Notes: generated by a model from the sequence alone, not told the origin. 64,000 bases of DNA from Sphagnum magellanicum (GCA_021904315.1 CM038919.1:9548001-9612000), one strand, 5' to 3'. Shown: positions 10,357-25,819, counted from the first letter of the stretch. Made by a program: numbers and translations.

Positions 10357-13095
10357 CACCCCATATGATATCTTGTTAATTTTATTCTTGTTCGGTTAAT
10401 GTCTCTATTGCAATTGTTAAAAATGTTAACATCATTTGTCACATGCCTTGAGGCACCAAGGTCCAAATACTAATTATTAGGATCCTTATTTATCCAAATT
10501 CAATGAAAAGAGTCCAACATCAACATGTTGACAAAGTGCCATTAATCAAGTTCATGCTTTTCTAAGGACTATAATGCAACATTAAACACATTCAACCCAC
10601 CATCTTCAATGTTTTCGTTGTTCTCTTCAAGTTAGTTCCTTTGGCAAGTTGTTTTTTTATAACCAAATTCATGTGTTGTTCATGACTTGTAATTTTCTTG
10701 TAGGGTGCACTTTTGCAAACATGTAACAAAATAGTTGAAACCATCATTTAATTTTGGTTATTTAACATTTTAGAAAAAAAAATAAAATGGATTTTTTAAT
10801 CCAACGTTATTTTCAATATATTGGTACATGTATTTTGAAGATTTGAAATTGATCTAATGAATTTTTAAAAACCCTAAAACACTTTGAAAATAATTGCAAC
10901 CAAATTTTTTTGGGGGGCAAATTTTCACACTATGGCAACCAAAAAAATCCAATTCAAATTGTACTAAGGGTTTTCTTGGAAACATACACAAAAATCACCA
11001 TATTTTGAAGAAAAAAATTAAATGTCACTAAATTTGGACAATGAATTCTTGTATGTCACAAAAATTAAGCATGATTCCCAAAACATTTAACTATCATGTT
11101 TTGATTCCTAACTAAATTTGGTTCATTCCTTTCATGGATAATCATTGATCCACCTATTTGACAAAATTAAAAAATTAAAAATGTAATTGTAACCAATTTT
11201 TTAAAGATTTGAAAACACATATGAGAAAAAATGAAAATGACATATTTTGAGTAATTTTTTAACATAATAGCATAATGAATTTTAATTTTAATTGAAAATA
11301 TTGAAAATATGTATAAATTGAAGATAAATAAGAATTACGTAGTCATCCAAGGGGGTGGGTGTGGCTCATGATCAAGTGCTTGCACTCTATATGATAACCT
11401 CTTAGGTGGGGCATTCCTTCTACCAACAAGGTCATTTTCCACAATTGTGACATAAATTGATTATTAAAATTATGAACTTTGTGGTTAAATATCATTACCT
11501 AGTTTGTCAAGTTTGAATGAATTAATTTTTTGACCATTAGATTGTCCATTCAATCTTCCAATGTTCTAGTTGTCTCCTTAACTTGAATTGCCTTGGGAGC
11601 TTCCAACCCTCATGACTAAAGTTTCATTGATGTTTTTTTTAACCTTGATCATCGACACCATCCTTCATGTTGAAGTTTTGCAACCAATTGGTCCAAAGAA
11701 GATTGTTATTCTTTTCCAACAATGGATTGAATGCGTCTTTCATAACTAGTAGGTAGTACATTTAGCATGACACATGCATTACAATTTTCTTATCCATGAT
11801 TTCACCTACAATCCTTAATAAAAAAGTGGTCACCTCCTTCACACCTCACAATACAAATTTCTCGATGGATATTTCTTGGATTCCACAAGTAATGTATGCC
11901 ACTTGTCCAACATGAAGAATATTATCCCCCCCCTTTTTTTTAACAAATTTTATAACTTGTAGTCCAACAACAATGTGGGTCATTAGGTGAAAATTGAATG
12001 ATAGGAACTATTGGTGCCTTCTAAGTTGGTTGTGACTAGTCCTAACTACCAGATGATGTGGCAACAAGGAATTGATAAAAAAGTCCTTTGACAAAGTTGA
12101 ACAATTGTGAGCTTAAACAATGTTTTTACATTATATCATATTTTTTCAAGCATAAAACATTGCTTATGGGTTTTAAAACATGTTTAAAAGTATTTTATAT
12201 TTATTGAATTACTTTCAAACTTATCCAAATGTTAGATTCAAATAATAGAATAGGTGTGGTACAAATCTAACACACATTTTCAACATTATTTTAGTTTATG
12301 CAACTTGTAACATATTGTCAAAAAAACATTTGTTATGATTGAAGTGGTTCCCATTACATGTTTTTACCTCATTTTGATCTCAACTATGTTATAGATTATG
12401 TCATCTTTGATTGACAAGAAGTAGATTGCCATCACTTGTTCTTTTAATGATTAAAAATTAACTGTAATCTTAGGCCCACTTTAGATTGGGGTCTAGGGTC
12501 CAAATTCCTAGGAAGCAATTTGGATGCATTTCAACCAAATTGAATCTTTGAGTTGGACGTTACCTTGGACTTGAACTTGTCTCGTAGGTCTTCAAATCAT
12601 GAGCTCTCTTTTTTAGCTTTCTTTTTGGGTTTGAACCAATTGATTTTCCTTTCAAAATGGTGCCATCTAAATTTAACCTAGATTTGCCACTTTTTGGCCT
12701 TGGATCCTCATCTAAAGATTGTGGGTCCAATTTATGGTTCTCATTCCATAAAATTGTCCTTTTTAAGTAGACCTTAGACCTTGGACCCTCATTTAAAAAG
12801 TGGCCCTTAATAGCACTTAATGTAGCACATAACATATGTTATGATGTTAATGGATGTCCTAATCATCACAATTAATATTTTTGTTAGATGTTTCAACAGT
12901 TACAACCAAAGGACCAATGGCATTCCATAATTTCTCCTTCATTAAAAGCACCTTCATCTTGGTTTTTCACATTATGTCATTGAAAGACCACTCAAGTTTA
13001 CTTTCTTCATACATGGTGATAATATGTTTTATTGCCATTAAAAATTAAAGCTTCAAATTTCACTCTTGAGGGTGCAAATAGGATAACATGAGCCA

Positions 13096-16000
13096 CACCC
13101 ACCTACTTAGGGAATTGTTTTTGGGAAAATACTTTTAAAAATATTATTAAAAAAGTCTTCAATTTTTTTTCAAAAATCTTAAAATTTTCTTAATATTATT
13201 ATGTCAAGGTTTATCATGTAAAAGATTTCAAGATATATATACTTTTCAAAAGTTTTGAAGTCTATTTATAAACCTTTTTAATGTTAAAAAACATGCACTA
13301 CAATGTTTAATGAGTGTTTTTGAGAGTTTTTATTCATTGGATATTTTTTAGATCAATTCACATGTTCCAATAATATATTACGAACTTTAATATATATAGA
13401 AAACTCTTATAATTTCAACACCAAATTAAATTACCACTTTTAAATGTGAAAATTAAACACATGTTACACTTGTTGTGGCTCCTATTAGTGTGCCTGGACC
13501 TTTGAACAATTGTACCCAAGTTTTGGTCTTCACATCATAAAACAAAAAATCACTCCTTAAACAATGCACTCCAAAGAATCATCACAACACATATTAGAAA
13601 AAAAAAAATCATTCTTCAACAATTAAATTATTGACCTTTAGTGGTTTTCATAACACAAAAGAATAAACACTTTCTAGTGAACTTTATAAATCAAAGCAAG
13701 GATCAACAATTTATAAATAGATTCATAATGAGGTTTAAATTCTTCATATTAGAAACAATAATAGTTTACCTTAACATGGATCTGATGAAGACCATTGAAT
13801 GACAAAATAAATTAAAAGGAAAAGTCCAAAAGACATAGGAATTTTATGATGGCCATTAAAACATCATTAATTTTGATCCATTGTTTCAACTTCAAAGTCT
13901 AAATAAGTTAATTGACTTAATTATGAAATCTAAATAATTAATTAATTTTTAAAAGTACCTTATCAACTATTTGATTTGAGTACCCTAATTACCTACATGT
14001 TGATTATGGGCATGTGTGAAAAATTGTGACAAATTTGGACTATTAAAAGGTATTGGAGTTAGATCAAAAGTTCAATGGTCAATTATTTTAAACATTTGAG
14101 TTTGGGTTTAGTAAATAAAAGTTTGAATAGAGAAAGTTAAATTTCAATCACATACAATTCATGAATTACACCTAGTTTGTGGCATAAGTTTCAATTTAGA
14201 TTTAAAAAAATATCAAACCATTTCAAGAAGGACACATATCTAACTAGAGGGACAATAACATATACCATATTTCCACAATATCTCTTCACAACTCAATACC
14301 TTTGACCTAATGGTAGTTGAAAAGATAGAGGAAGAACACAATCACACATACAACATTGTTCTCCCAAAACTTTTGAACCATTATTAATAGTAGTTCAACC
14401 ACTATGACAAACAATCCTCAAACCCAGGGCCAAGTTTTTACCTACAAAACTTTTTGCCTTCGACTATCTGCATGGTTGGGCATTGAAACTTTGTGTTCTT
14501 TTGTCTATGAAATCTTGGCTAGTTTCCATGCAGGATTTTTCCTTTTCAATGACTTGTCAATTTAGATTCATAAACCCAAGTAAAGAACCTAGTATTTAGC
14601 GTCAAGTGATGTTTAGAAAACCACCCAACACTAGTAAATTCTAAACCAACATTGGAAACAATTAAAGTTGCAAAGAACCAAACTTATGTGAACATTAGTT
14701 AAACCTTGCATATATAGTCTTAATAGATACTCAAAGTAGGAAGCAAACATCATAAATTTCACATAAAAAACTATTAAATCTCTTTGTCATGGTGAGATTG
14801 TAATAACAAAAAAATTAATAGCTTTCACAATGTTTCACCATAACTAAATTATTGTTTACTAAATAATATGAGAAAAATGTGTTAAATACTATGTATATTT
14901 GTTATGAGAGTCTAACCCAATTTGATATTTGGTCAATGAAACTTATTGTGTTTTTTCTACCCGTGCCAAATTTTGCAAATTGTGATAATTATCTTTTTTT
15001 AGTGAACATTGTACAAAACATTTTTCTTAAACAAACATTAGCAAAATAGTTTTCATTTGAAAGATAATGCACAATTCCTACAAAAAGTTGAATGGTGTGT
15101 TACAACTAGAACTATGGACCTTATTCACAATAATTTGTTATTTACAATTCCCTTGATGTTAAAGATTGATTGACATAATTGTAAATTTTAAATAAACATG
15201 GAAATTATCCTTTAGCATAAATTGAATGACTTTCTTTAATTTGAAATGGTTGGTACTTTCCAATGTTGATTTAGTATTAAATGCACAACTAGTTGATATT
15301 GGTATTAAACATTTTCTGAAGATTTATACTAATTTGGTGGATATATTTATCAATTTCAATTTGTCTTCCAACGATGCATTATTATGAGTAGTTCAATCAA
15401 TAATACCAAGAGGTATCAAAGGATTTAAGTATCAATCCTTACATAATATCACTTTCACCTAGTTCACTTAGTATGAAAAAATGATTTTCATTTATATTTA
15501 ATTTTTGAGGTTCGATTATGCAAAATAAAATCTAGAAGTAGCATAAGTTATAACTCACCATCCTCAATTGGTATTATTCATCTACCTTGGTGCAAAACAT
15601 CAAGTTCATACCAAGAAAATAAAGAAAGTTAACCCATTCTATTGGTATGATTTTGATATTGCTTTAAGTCATAATTGGGTACGAATAAAACGAGGTTGGA
15701 AATGCCCCCAAGTCATATTGGTTTACTAGGTTCTTGGATAGAAATGCATGTACCAATGTTATGGACAAGCCATCATCTATATTCCAAAACAATTATAATA
15801 TTTTTCCCTTTGGGGTATACTAGTAAGGAATTGAGTGTGGTTTTGTTTCCGTTAAGGAATTTTTTTGGTTCTTCTCATGTCTTCTCAAAATTCATTACTT
15901 CATTTGTCCATTAGTTTTCTCAAACAAACATCATGTTTTAATGAATGTTGCACAACTATAGAGACAAGTCATTTAGAAGACCATAACATGATCAACTAAT

Positions 16001-19000
16001 CAAAATGACAAGAGTTATCACCCATTAACAATCATAGGTGAAAACCTTTTTCATTCCAAATTAAGGAAAAGAAATTTATAAATAGACATTCAACTCTAAA
16101 CAAGTTATGCACCATTCCATCGTATCTTCCTATTCTTGACATGTAAACTTACATGTTAATGAGGTTTAGGTACAATAATTAAACTAAATCATACATATCC
16201 AAAGTTATGTCATAAATATAACCATAAAATTGTTAATGGACAAAATGTTATTTATGCATCCATGACATTTTTTTTAAAAAAAATGCAACAAAGATGTAGG
16301 CCATGTCTTCATTCATGCATCTTTGTTGAAAGAAAAATTAAACAATTAATGTCATATCTTTTTCTTCAAGCTCATCCTCAATGACTTAAATAATTCCTTA
16401 GTTTCCAATTCAATTTAAAAGGAAAACAAGTAATTGGTTAATCTCATGTGGGTTATGAAATTCATTGATATTTGCAAAAAAAAAACTTGTTCATATTTCA
16501 TATTTGATGACCTTACAAATATATATTTTACATGGATGGTGAAATAAAACACAAATGACTTTAATGTGGAAATAATTTTATGTAAATTGTGTACACAAAA
16601 TATGTTTTGGAATCATGAAAATAAACCTATTTTACATATTGATATGGATATATTAAGGAGGAAATGAATGAAATCAAAAGAAAAAATATAAAAGTAAAAA
16701 TGGCCAAATATCATTAACACCTTGATGTTTGATGATTGGTTCTTTGGTTGGTTTGTTTAATTCCCTTATTTAGCAAAAAAACCCCATTAGAAAATATATA
16801 TTATGATGCACATCCTTCAATACTTAATCAAGTTCCCAACATTAATTAGCCATGAAAATATATGAAACATGCATAATCATAATGGTCAATTTACATCTTT
16901 TGGCATTTGTGGTCATAATAGTTGAATTTTAACATATACCCACAGTAATGTTTTTCATTGAATATATATAAAGGTTGGTGAAAGAAAGCTTTAAAAAAAT
17001 ATGTATATGTTAGGTAGAAAACAAAAAACATGCCATTATAAGCTCATGGTTTATAACAAGTGCACAACCCAAGTCTTTGCATTTGTGAGGTAGATAACAC
17101 AGTTTCAAGAAAAAACAAACAACCTTAAAAAGGTCATGGATGATTTTTGGAAGTTTTACAACTAAACAACTATTATTTACAACTAAACTCCCTTCAAAAT
17201 ATTACTAAGTGGTGAATTAGAATGAAAATTTTTGGTCATGTTTGTGGTTATCAATTTTAAGAAATTCCTCCTTTGTTCCACCATCCATTTGGCTTTTAAA
17301 TCACATGTTACATCCCTAAAAACTACCATCAACTTGTAGATTGGAAACACAAAAGCACAAAACACATAATTGACTTTAAAAACACATACATTATGAAAAA
17401 TTATGTCCATCAAAACCACACTGCCCTTCAACTATAGCCCCAAAATAATTAATATACAATTATAGTACAATTAAAGCATGGAAATACATGTAATTAATAA
17501 ACAAAATGCCATGTTAGAAAATCAAGGAGTTGTAATGTAGTTGCAAATGGGACACTTGTAAGGTGTAATGTATGCATTGTACATACATGCATAGTTAATC
17601 ATGTTTGATTTTTCGATAAATGACACTTTAATTGCATGTCGCAATTACATTACAATTAGTGTAAATATAACATTCAATCATCAATTAGGTTGCAACTAGT
17701 GTACAATGAAAACACATATGATCATGCCATGTGTATGCATTTTCACCACCTAATAGATATGCCATTTGCAACTAATTATCAATTATGATTTCCATTTAGA
17801 CAATTAATTTTGCCACTATGTGGCCACTATACAAGTACTATTTTTTCATTATTTTGTGACTATTATTCAATTATTAATAAATTAATAACTAAAATAATCA
17901 TATTTAAACCTTAATATTTAATAATGAATTCATTTTTCAATAATTTATTAACTATTATATATTAATTAATATTTAATTCACTTAAGTACTTTGATCTAAT
18001 TAATTAGACTAAATAATCAACATTTACTATGAATTAATTATTATAATTTTGAAAATTTGAAATTTTAATAAATTTATTAATAATTAACTAAATCACTAGT
18101 TTTTTATTAGACTTATTCATAGAAATATTTAAATCAAGTAATTAATTATCAATTCAGAAATTCAGATATTTCATTATTTGATAAGTATGTCTTTTGCCCA
18201 AATCCATATTTGATCTTCAATATTTAATAATGAGTTATTTTAAAATAATTTATTCACTTTTAACTATTCATTAATATGAAATTTATTTAATTATTATGAA
18301 CTAATCAATTAGGCTGAATAATTAAATATTTAATCTGAATTAATTATCTGAATTAAATATCTGAAAATAATTATTTTAATTCATTAACTAACTAACTAAT
18401 TATCTAAATTAGAAAAAAATTCAGATAATTAATTCAAATAATTAAATATAAGATAATCCAAATAATAAATTTTGGAAATCCGGATTGTTAATTATCTGAA
18501 TTTTATTTGAATTTAAATTATTAATTAAAAAATTTATGAAAATTACCATTTGAAATAATTAATTATTGATAATTAATTCACATATATAATTATTAGATAA
18601 TTACCTATTAAGTTGTACAATTTACAAAATTGAAAGCAAACACAAAAAACATGGAATTTATTCTAAAAAATTGCAACCCAATTTGCAATTAATGTGGAAC
18701 TAAAAGATTTAACCAATATGTTTTGTCCATGAAGCACATCTCACAAAGTATATAAAGAAGGTGTCATTTCTTGTGTGTTCACATCAAAATAGATGTGTCA
18801 ATCTAGGATGAGCTCAAAAAAAATTAACCCTAAGGACAAAACATAAAATAAAAATAATTACATTTTTATTTTTTAACTTACTTACTTGCCTACCTAAATA
18901 GGTAAATAGGTATGTAACCTAGGTATGTAGGTATGTTTTACTTGCCTATGCCCATGTATCTACCTACCTACCTACTTATATATATATTCAAAACTCAATC

Positions 19001-19859
19001 AATATGCCACATGGCAATTTTCAACTGCATCACGTGTCATAATATGAAATCATATAAAATGAATAATCACAATGGATGGTGGAGATCAATATTTCAAGAA
19101 AATAATAATTTTCACCCAAAAATCTCCATAATGTCATTTGTCAAATTTTGATGGATTGACGAAAAGTAATGTTAACATGACATTACCATTGTAGTTGTAA
19201 ATTAGTTGTATTTGAATTATGTACTAGTTGAATCTATATAGTTGTAATTAAGTTGCATACATGTATACAAATTCACAAATAACAAAATTTCAAAAGACAT
19301 AGAAGCCATAAACATATACATAAAATCATGAAATGTAAACATAGACACAAAACTAACATCAAACATAGACACAACAAACTTCCAAAAACAAAACAAAAAA
19401 AAAGACCTGTGAAAAAAATAAAAAACATCAACTAACAAATTGAAAACATTAGAGACACAAATATGTGGATGTAAGAAACACAAAAGAAAACTAGACCATC
19501 AAACATAAATAAACACATAAACATCAAATATAAACATGGTACTAGAATATGAAAGACAAAAAAAAATTAACTCCTAGAAGATAGAATAGACAATAGACAA
19601 CAACTAATAGATTGAAAACACTCATGATTACAAACTACAAGACACCAAGAAGTTCTTAGCCCCTCATAGTGTGGAATCATGGACAGGTTTGCTTAAAACC
19701 CTAAACCAAATGAAAGATTGTTCAATTCATCATCTTGAACCAACTACTAGTGGAGCACGGAGAAGCCTATTAGTCACCAACTGCCTACACAAAGAAAAAA
19801 ACAAAGATTAAAAGGTATAATTTAAGTTTAAAAAATCTTCATGATCAACTTCATCTTAT
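13096..19859. other. Long AT-rich gene-free region
   Basis: No coding region, RNA gene or recognisable transposon is seen. The DNA is strongly AT-rich, most of all at 17,850-18,620, where TTAATTAATAAT-type sequence dominates. A TACC/GGTA simple-sequence patch lies at about 18,880-18,990. The phrase GGTGGGTGTGGCTCATG at about 11,353 recurs inverted at about 13,090-13,107, at the edge of the copia remains, and hints at one more old inverted-repeat element. Confidence 0.55.
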
Positions 19860-22430
19860 TTTAAATTTTATCAAATTTTATTCCACTTCACATTTATATG
19901 TAAAGTCAATGGGTTTCAAACAACTAGTCCATGGATGTAATGGCCAATTTTTGTGGACAAAAAAAGAATGAACTTGTCCAAGTTCTCTTTTGTAACAATT
20001 GAAAGATATGTTCTGTTTCAATTTGGTTAATTGGGATGGCACTAAAATATGTTGCGTTGGGTCCAAGCATGGTAAAGTATGCCAAAAAAGTAGTCTTAAG
20101 AAAATTTAATTTAAAAAACAATCTCTTTCCAACATTAATATTAAAAAATATTAAAAATCTATTTAAATTGAATTTTGAAATCCTAGAGCACTTCATTGAA
20201 TTTATTATAAGTTGTCCATAAAGTGTGAAGAATTTTTATGCAAGAAAAAAGGATGAAAATTATGTTTTAAATTGGTTGGTTTTTCAAAATTTCCAAGATA
20301 CTTTTACATTAAAACTTTGATAGATTATGACTAGATAGTGAAAAGTTGAAATCATATCCATACACATTAGGTCTTCATCACTTGAAAATATAACAATTTT
20401 AATTGATGTTGTACTTTCACATACTTTTAACTCAATTTTGCAGAACTATGACATGTATTTTCAATACTTGCATTTCAAAAAAATGTACTTATATGCATAT
20501 TAAAACATTTGTTCCTTCAATATTATGCAATGAAATCAAAGAAATTATAATTGTTGATCATTGACTAAAATAATATTCATGGATTTAATACACCAAAGTA
20601 TACTTTATGGATACTTTCCAAAAAAACAAGTGTTTTCGGCTAGCATATTTTACCATGTTTATGCTTCACTAGAAGAACAATGGTCTGAAACTTGTATTTT
20701 TTTTTGCACCACCAAGAGAACACATGCAAAGTGTAATTTTCTACATCAATAGGAAACCATGAAAACCCAATAAATTTCCTTGACATAATGTCCCTATATG
20801 TGTTATTGTTGTTGTTGTGGTGTGAAATAAACCTTTATAACAACTTGTGAATGAATATTAAAAGCTTTTCTAGCTTTGTTAGACATCAACAACTTATTTG
20901 CTTCCATTAGTAAAAGCAACAATAATTTCTCATCATATTTAATAACCACAATAACAACATTTTCATGACCCAAATACATGGAAACCGATTGCATGTTTTT
21001 GAACCTCAAATCAAACATTAAAGCCAACATATTATGATCCCTCTTCTTGTCAAATGCATACAATAAATCAATGAAATGCGAAAAAACCTTTAGAGTTTGA
21101 TGTTTCATTCGAACCATCAACTTTTTCAATTCAAAATCAAACACATCCTCTTTTTGAACAAGGTTGTCAGGGATAGGTTGGAAGACCAATTTTTTCACGC
21201 TTGTTTCAACAAATTAAAATAATAAATTGCAAGGCATCCACAAGCAACCAATGTCTTTAACTTTGGTTCAAAACACAATCATAAATAGTTGGGGACAAAA
21301 ATTTCATAACTACTTCACAAATAGCCCACATTTTTGGAAAATGCACATGATTTTGCAATCCCATATATTGACTATTATAGCATAATGTAATGGCATTTCA
21401 AAAAGTCAAGGCATCATGAAATAACAATACTTGATTTACAAATATGTAAGGAAGAACATAAAAAAATTTAAAAACCTTTGAACCATATAAAACACATTTT
21501 TATTTTTCAAATTAAAAAAATATAAAAATCAAGTAAACCTTTACCTCATTTTCACATGTGTGTTTAATTTTTCAAACTTCAATGCAAAATCAATGCAAGC
21601 TTTATCCCATGCTTGCCTACCTTTGCTCAAATTTTTGGGCCCCATAATACATTTGGATATGGCACCTTGAACAACTTTTATAGATGCATAATTTAGACTA
21701 GTAAACATTTTGTTGTTTGTAGTAGAACATTAACACACCTTTGAAAGCACACAACCAAAACATGAGCCATCCAATGGCTCCAATAACCTGAATTTAGTGC
21801 ATTATATAATATAATTTAGGGCACTTGCACATGTTTGTAAGTTAAACCTTTCATCCTTTATGTGAGTAATTATCTTTTCAATCAGAGTAATTATGTTGAA
21901 TAGGTCTTGCAATTTATGACCCATAGCTATGTTGCTCATGTTTATCACCTTAAAGAGGCCAATAATGGCATGTTTTGCCTTCGAGTTGTTAGAGATTAAG
22001 TTGACAACCATAACAAATATGTCATGCTCCTTTCGACATCCATAGATTGAATGTGTAGGTGATTAATAAACAACTAGCCAATGCAAGCTAAACATAACAA
22101 CATCATGGTTTTTTCTAACAAGTTCAAGGTTAGAATATTTTCAACAAAACCCTTTTTCAATGTGAAGACTATTCATGGACACAACTTGTATGACAACTTT
22201 TGGAGCCAGATGAACTCAACATTCTTCATAAACAAAAGCCTTTTAACCACAAGCAACATCAAATCCTCCAGAAAACCCACTTGCATGGGATCATGATTTC
22301 TAAATTTACTTGTAGTAGAAATAAACCCAACAATTATAGACAAAAAAATAGGAGGCCTCTTTTCGTTGGCCTTTTGATCAAGAGGAGATTTCATTGAAGC
22401 AATGCAAAAATCTTTTGTTAACATTTTTCA
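19860..22430 (-). pseudogene. Decayed hAT-family transposase, copy B
   Basis: Minus-strand remains of the same transposase family as copy A. From high to low coordinates: a SRTSK/NHDPMQVGFLEDLMLLVVKRLLF-like stretch at 22,424-22,173; a VVNLISNNSKAKHAIIGLFK stretch at 22,011-21,802 containing HIKDERFNLQT; an ALMFDLRFKNMQSVSMYLG stretch at 21,198-20,803; and a C-terminal piece at 20,196-19,880 with AIPINQIETEHIF, matching the hAT C-terminal consensus. Stops and frame changes separate the pieces. About 600 bp at 20,200-20,800 is unrelated or too decayed to follow. Relative to copy A it lies in the opposite orientation. Ends are approximate. Confidence 0.75.
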
Positions 22431-25400
22431 TTAGGGTAAAATGATTAACAATCCTTTCTTACAAAACCCGTCTTTCTAAGTTTAAAATTATTTTACTTTA
22501 AACTTTAAACCTTACACTTGTGTTTCCAAGTTTTGCACCTAGTGTGCATGACTAGGATTTTAGGTCTAACATAATCATGGTGGTAAATGATACATTTCAT
22601 GATTTGGTTGTGTTCTAGATCCACAAGTTGATAATTATTCACCTTAAGAAATGCTCATGTGTTGCAACCTTAGCTTTGGGTTTGTGACCAAAACAAAGGT
22701 TTGCAAAGGTGCGGGCCAAGAGTGAAGTTCAGGAGTCACATTTGATGCTTTTGGGAGTGTAGGAGAATATGAGGGAATGAACCCCCGCATTCCCAAGTGA
22801 GTTTCGATTTTGGGAGTTGAAGTCTCGATGGACTCCTGAATTTTCAGAGGGTGATTGTAGGGGTCAAATTCATTGGATTGAAGAGTTTCCTATACCATTG
22901 GAAATCTCTTGAGACGTAGATGTCTAAAATAAGCTCACATGACCCATTTGGGTATTAAAAATATAAATTATGGCCAAAAGAAGGGTCAGGAGTCAAATTG
23001 TTAATTTGACTTTCGACCATTAAAAGTCGGGAATCACCTTGATTTACTTGCGTATAGGTGACGTGTCACATACCATTTGAAAATCTTTCGACAAGGGTTA
23101 TAACTTTACTTCAGACCTCACTTCAATTAAAGGTTTGCACAAGAAGTTATGGGGCCCCAAAATCACGAGAGTTTCAATTTTGGGAATTTCAGGACTCCCA
23201 ACTTGGGAGTCTCGGCACAAAATGACATTTAGGTGCAAGCCCCGTGGCCATGCATAAAAAATAATATAAGGGGGAAGGTGGTGGCTTCCCCCAAGTCCGG
23301 GCTATGGAAAGTCTTATGAGTTTGTGTTTGTTCATGGTTCGTTCGTGCACCAAAAATGCTCCAACTATGCATTAAGCAACTTGTTGTTTGGTTTGTGCAA
23401 GTTTGTGTGAGTAATTGACTTGCTTGTCACTCTTCCTAATCCCTATCTTGGAGCTTCGGCATGCCTTCCCTACCCCCAAAGTGTTACGAGCCAGGGAGCG
23501 TGCTTCAACTCTTTATCCTTTCATTATTTTCACCCTTTGGACTCACAGTGGAATCCATCAAAGAGTTTGGGGTGCATCACCATGTGCGTGAAGTATAGTA
23601 GTGTGGCTTTTAAAAAAACCTTTGTTTTTGTAAATTCTCCAAACACATTTTAGTAATGTATGCATCATCATGCCCTTTAGCATCAAACAACTTTTGAATT
23701 TTCTAGCTCCCCACCTTGGTAGGCAATTTGCACATCCTAATATTACTACTATCGTATTTTGGAGAAGTTGGAAGGACTTCTTCAATAGAAATGATATCAT
23801 GAACACTTATGGCGTTCATGACAAGACATAAAAAAGAATCCATTGTAAGATTGCTCAGTAATAAACCAACACAAGATGACTTGAAGATAGATAACTCTAA
23901 GACAATTTAGTAAAAAACAAACACAAGACAATTCCAAAACAAACAACCTTAAGACAACTCAATAAGAAACCAACACAAGACAACTCCAAGATAAACATCT
24001 CCAAAAAAACTTAGTCAAAAACCAACACAAGAGAAAATAAAAAAAATTATGAACTATTCACAAATTACCATAATTCTAAACTTGGAAAAATAGGTTTAAG
24101 GTTTAGGGTTTAAAGCTTCATGAGAGGAATAGAAGGTTGCTTGTTGTTTTTTTGAATATCTCCCCACCCATGTAACTTCATGTATGTGGGAAGAAGCCAA
24201 AAGGATGAGATGCAAAAATCGAAAGCTTAATTTCGTTATTTGGCAAAACTAATAGAGCAGATGAGTAGACAACATATTCAACAACTGCAAAAAAATAGGA
24301 AAGTTGAATGTATTTCCTCACCCTAGTTGCTTCATAAAAGTGCGTTCAAGCAAAACTTGTAACAAGGTGTAAATGAGGTGAAACAATGAAACCCATAGAA
24401 CAAGAAAACTCCAATATTAAAGACCAAAAACGTTGTCACCTATCAACAATCACCATAGATGCTGAAAACCCTCATTTTCCACTGATGCAACAACTTTCAT
24501 ATAATTTCGTCAAAATAAAGGTGATGGTGCAAAAGATGAAAACGAAAATTGAATGACATTCAAAGGAGGTTGCTACTTCACATGTTCTCCCCAAAATAGA
24601 CAACTAATGTGCATTGTGCACTTTCACCCAAAGTGCAAACAAAAATATTGAAGGTTGAAGCTCTAAAACCACATATTTTGTTGTAATTCACTTGTATCTA
24701 GATTTGCCATGCTCCCTTGAAAAAACTTGATTTGCTCCTCAAAATCTCCACTAGCTAGTAGGTTGCATTCATAGTTTTGGCAGCACATTGACAAAAAAGC
24801 TCAAAGTGGACTTTGCAAAGGTATAAAAGTGGTTGTGAAAAGTGAAGGAGCCGGGAGACATGACTCGCACAAACACTAAATTACAAAATCCTAACCATAC
24901 TGAAAGGTTATAAAACAGGTACTAAAAGGGTATGAATTTGAGTTTTGGGTAGATATCCTTTGCACTGATTCTTTCTGGGTTGAGTCCGATCGCATGTATT
25001 TGAACTTATGAAAGTTCCCCTTATGAGGTGGGGGCGGGTAGTAACTTCCTAAAATGCCTGGGTAGGAGGAGGGACCGGGTTTCTAAAAGACAAACACCAA
25101 GCGATTATATAGATATATATACCCGATGCAATACCCAAAATGAAATCAAATACCCGCCCAAATGACTCAAGTTTGACCACATCAAAGTTACCATTCTGAC
25201 ATTTAAAAATAAAATAAAAATGACATAAAGTCACCATATTTCCAAGAAAAAAAAAAAAAAAAAGTTGAAATTGCCAACTTTGGACCATAGCTTTTGATAA
25301 TGTCACAAGATTATATAGCAAGGTTCCAAAAACATTTTGGCCAATTCCTCTTTTGAATGGTCACCATAAACCCTAAACCCTAATGCACAAATTTGCAAAA

Positions 25401-25800
25401 GATTAAAAAACCCTATTTGGAAGAGGATCTCCCATTTTTATTTCTTACTATGACTTTCTCAATTAATATAATAAGATTGTGCTTAAAATCAAACAAGGGC
25501 TGCGGAAAAAAGAGAAAAAATGAAGCAAAAAATTCCAACCAAACTCTAGTTTATCCAATGACACCAATTGGAGTGTGTTGATGAGTGTTTCCTTTTGTCA
25601 ATTATTTGATGTAGCCAAAATGATGGTCATGAATAGGAAGATTTAGCTAAATTTTGGCTAATATAAATGGGATGTAAAAATGAAAAAAAAATTTAAACAT
25701 CCTTCTAAACCCCAATCTCCAACCCAGTTGAGGTCACGAGTTCCGTTTAACCCGAGGATGTGGTAAGCTTCTAGGCTGCCCTGCATGCCGCTCAGTGGCA
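22431..25800. other. Repeat-derived spacer, LTR-like sequence at 22,690-23,480
   Basis: No gene is seen. The stretch 22,690-23,480 is less AT-rich than its surroundings and has phrases such as TCAGGAGTC, CCCGTGGCCATGCA and AATATAAGGGGGAAGG (TATA-like). It is followed about 170 bp later by GTTACGAGCCAGGG, which distantly resembles a tRNA-Met primer-binding site. A solo LTR or LTR plus leader is a possibility, but no second copy is in the window. Telomere-like AAACCCTAAACCCTAA lies at about 25,370-25,382. Dispersed-repeat phrases like those at 1,750 and 57,350 lie at 25,020-25,170. Confidence 0.35.
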
Positions 25801-25819
25801 GTAATGTGTTTGTCTGATG

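Larger units (their letters stand above)
7840..13095 (-). mobile_element. Decayed Ty1/copia retrotransposon (internal region)
   Basis: Minus-strand remains of a copia polyprotein can be followed in the expected order from high to low coordinates. A gag-like start lies at about 13,080-12,850; a protease-type LGASRHVT motif (family usual D-S-G, here D-L-G) at about 10,470-10,440; an integrase N-terminal region around 9,680-9,480 and 9,220-9,090; the integrase core at 8,870-8,520 (including SFRTNK and a PHHNGVVKWKNKTI block); a PKNKKNVITKDVVFDES-type block at about 8,490-8,430; and the start of reverse transcriptase at about 8,010-7,850. Every segment has stops and frameshifts, so it is dead. 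It is interrupted by a Helitron (9,227-9,495) and a MITE-like insertion (9,723-10,356). Most of the reverse transcriptase and RNase H is missing. No flanking LTR pair was identified. Confidence 0.75.
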
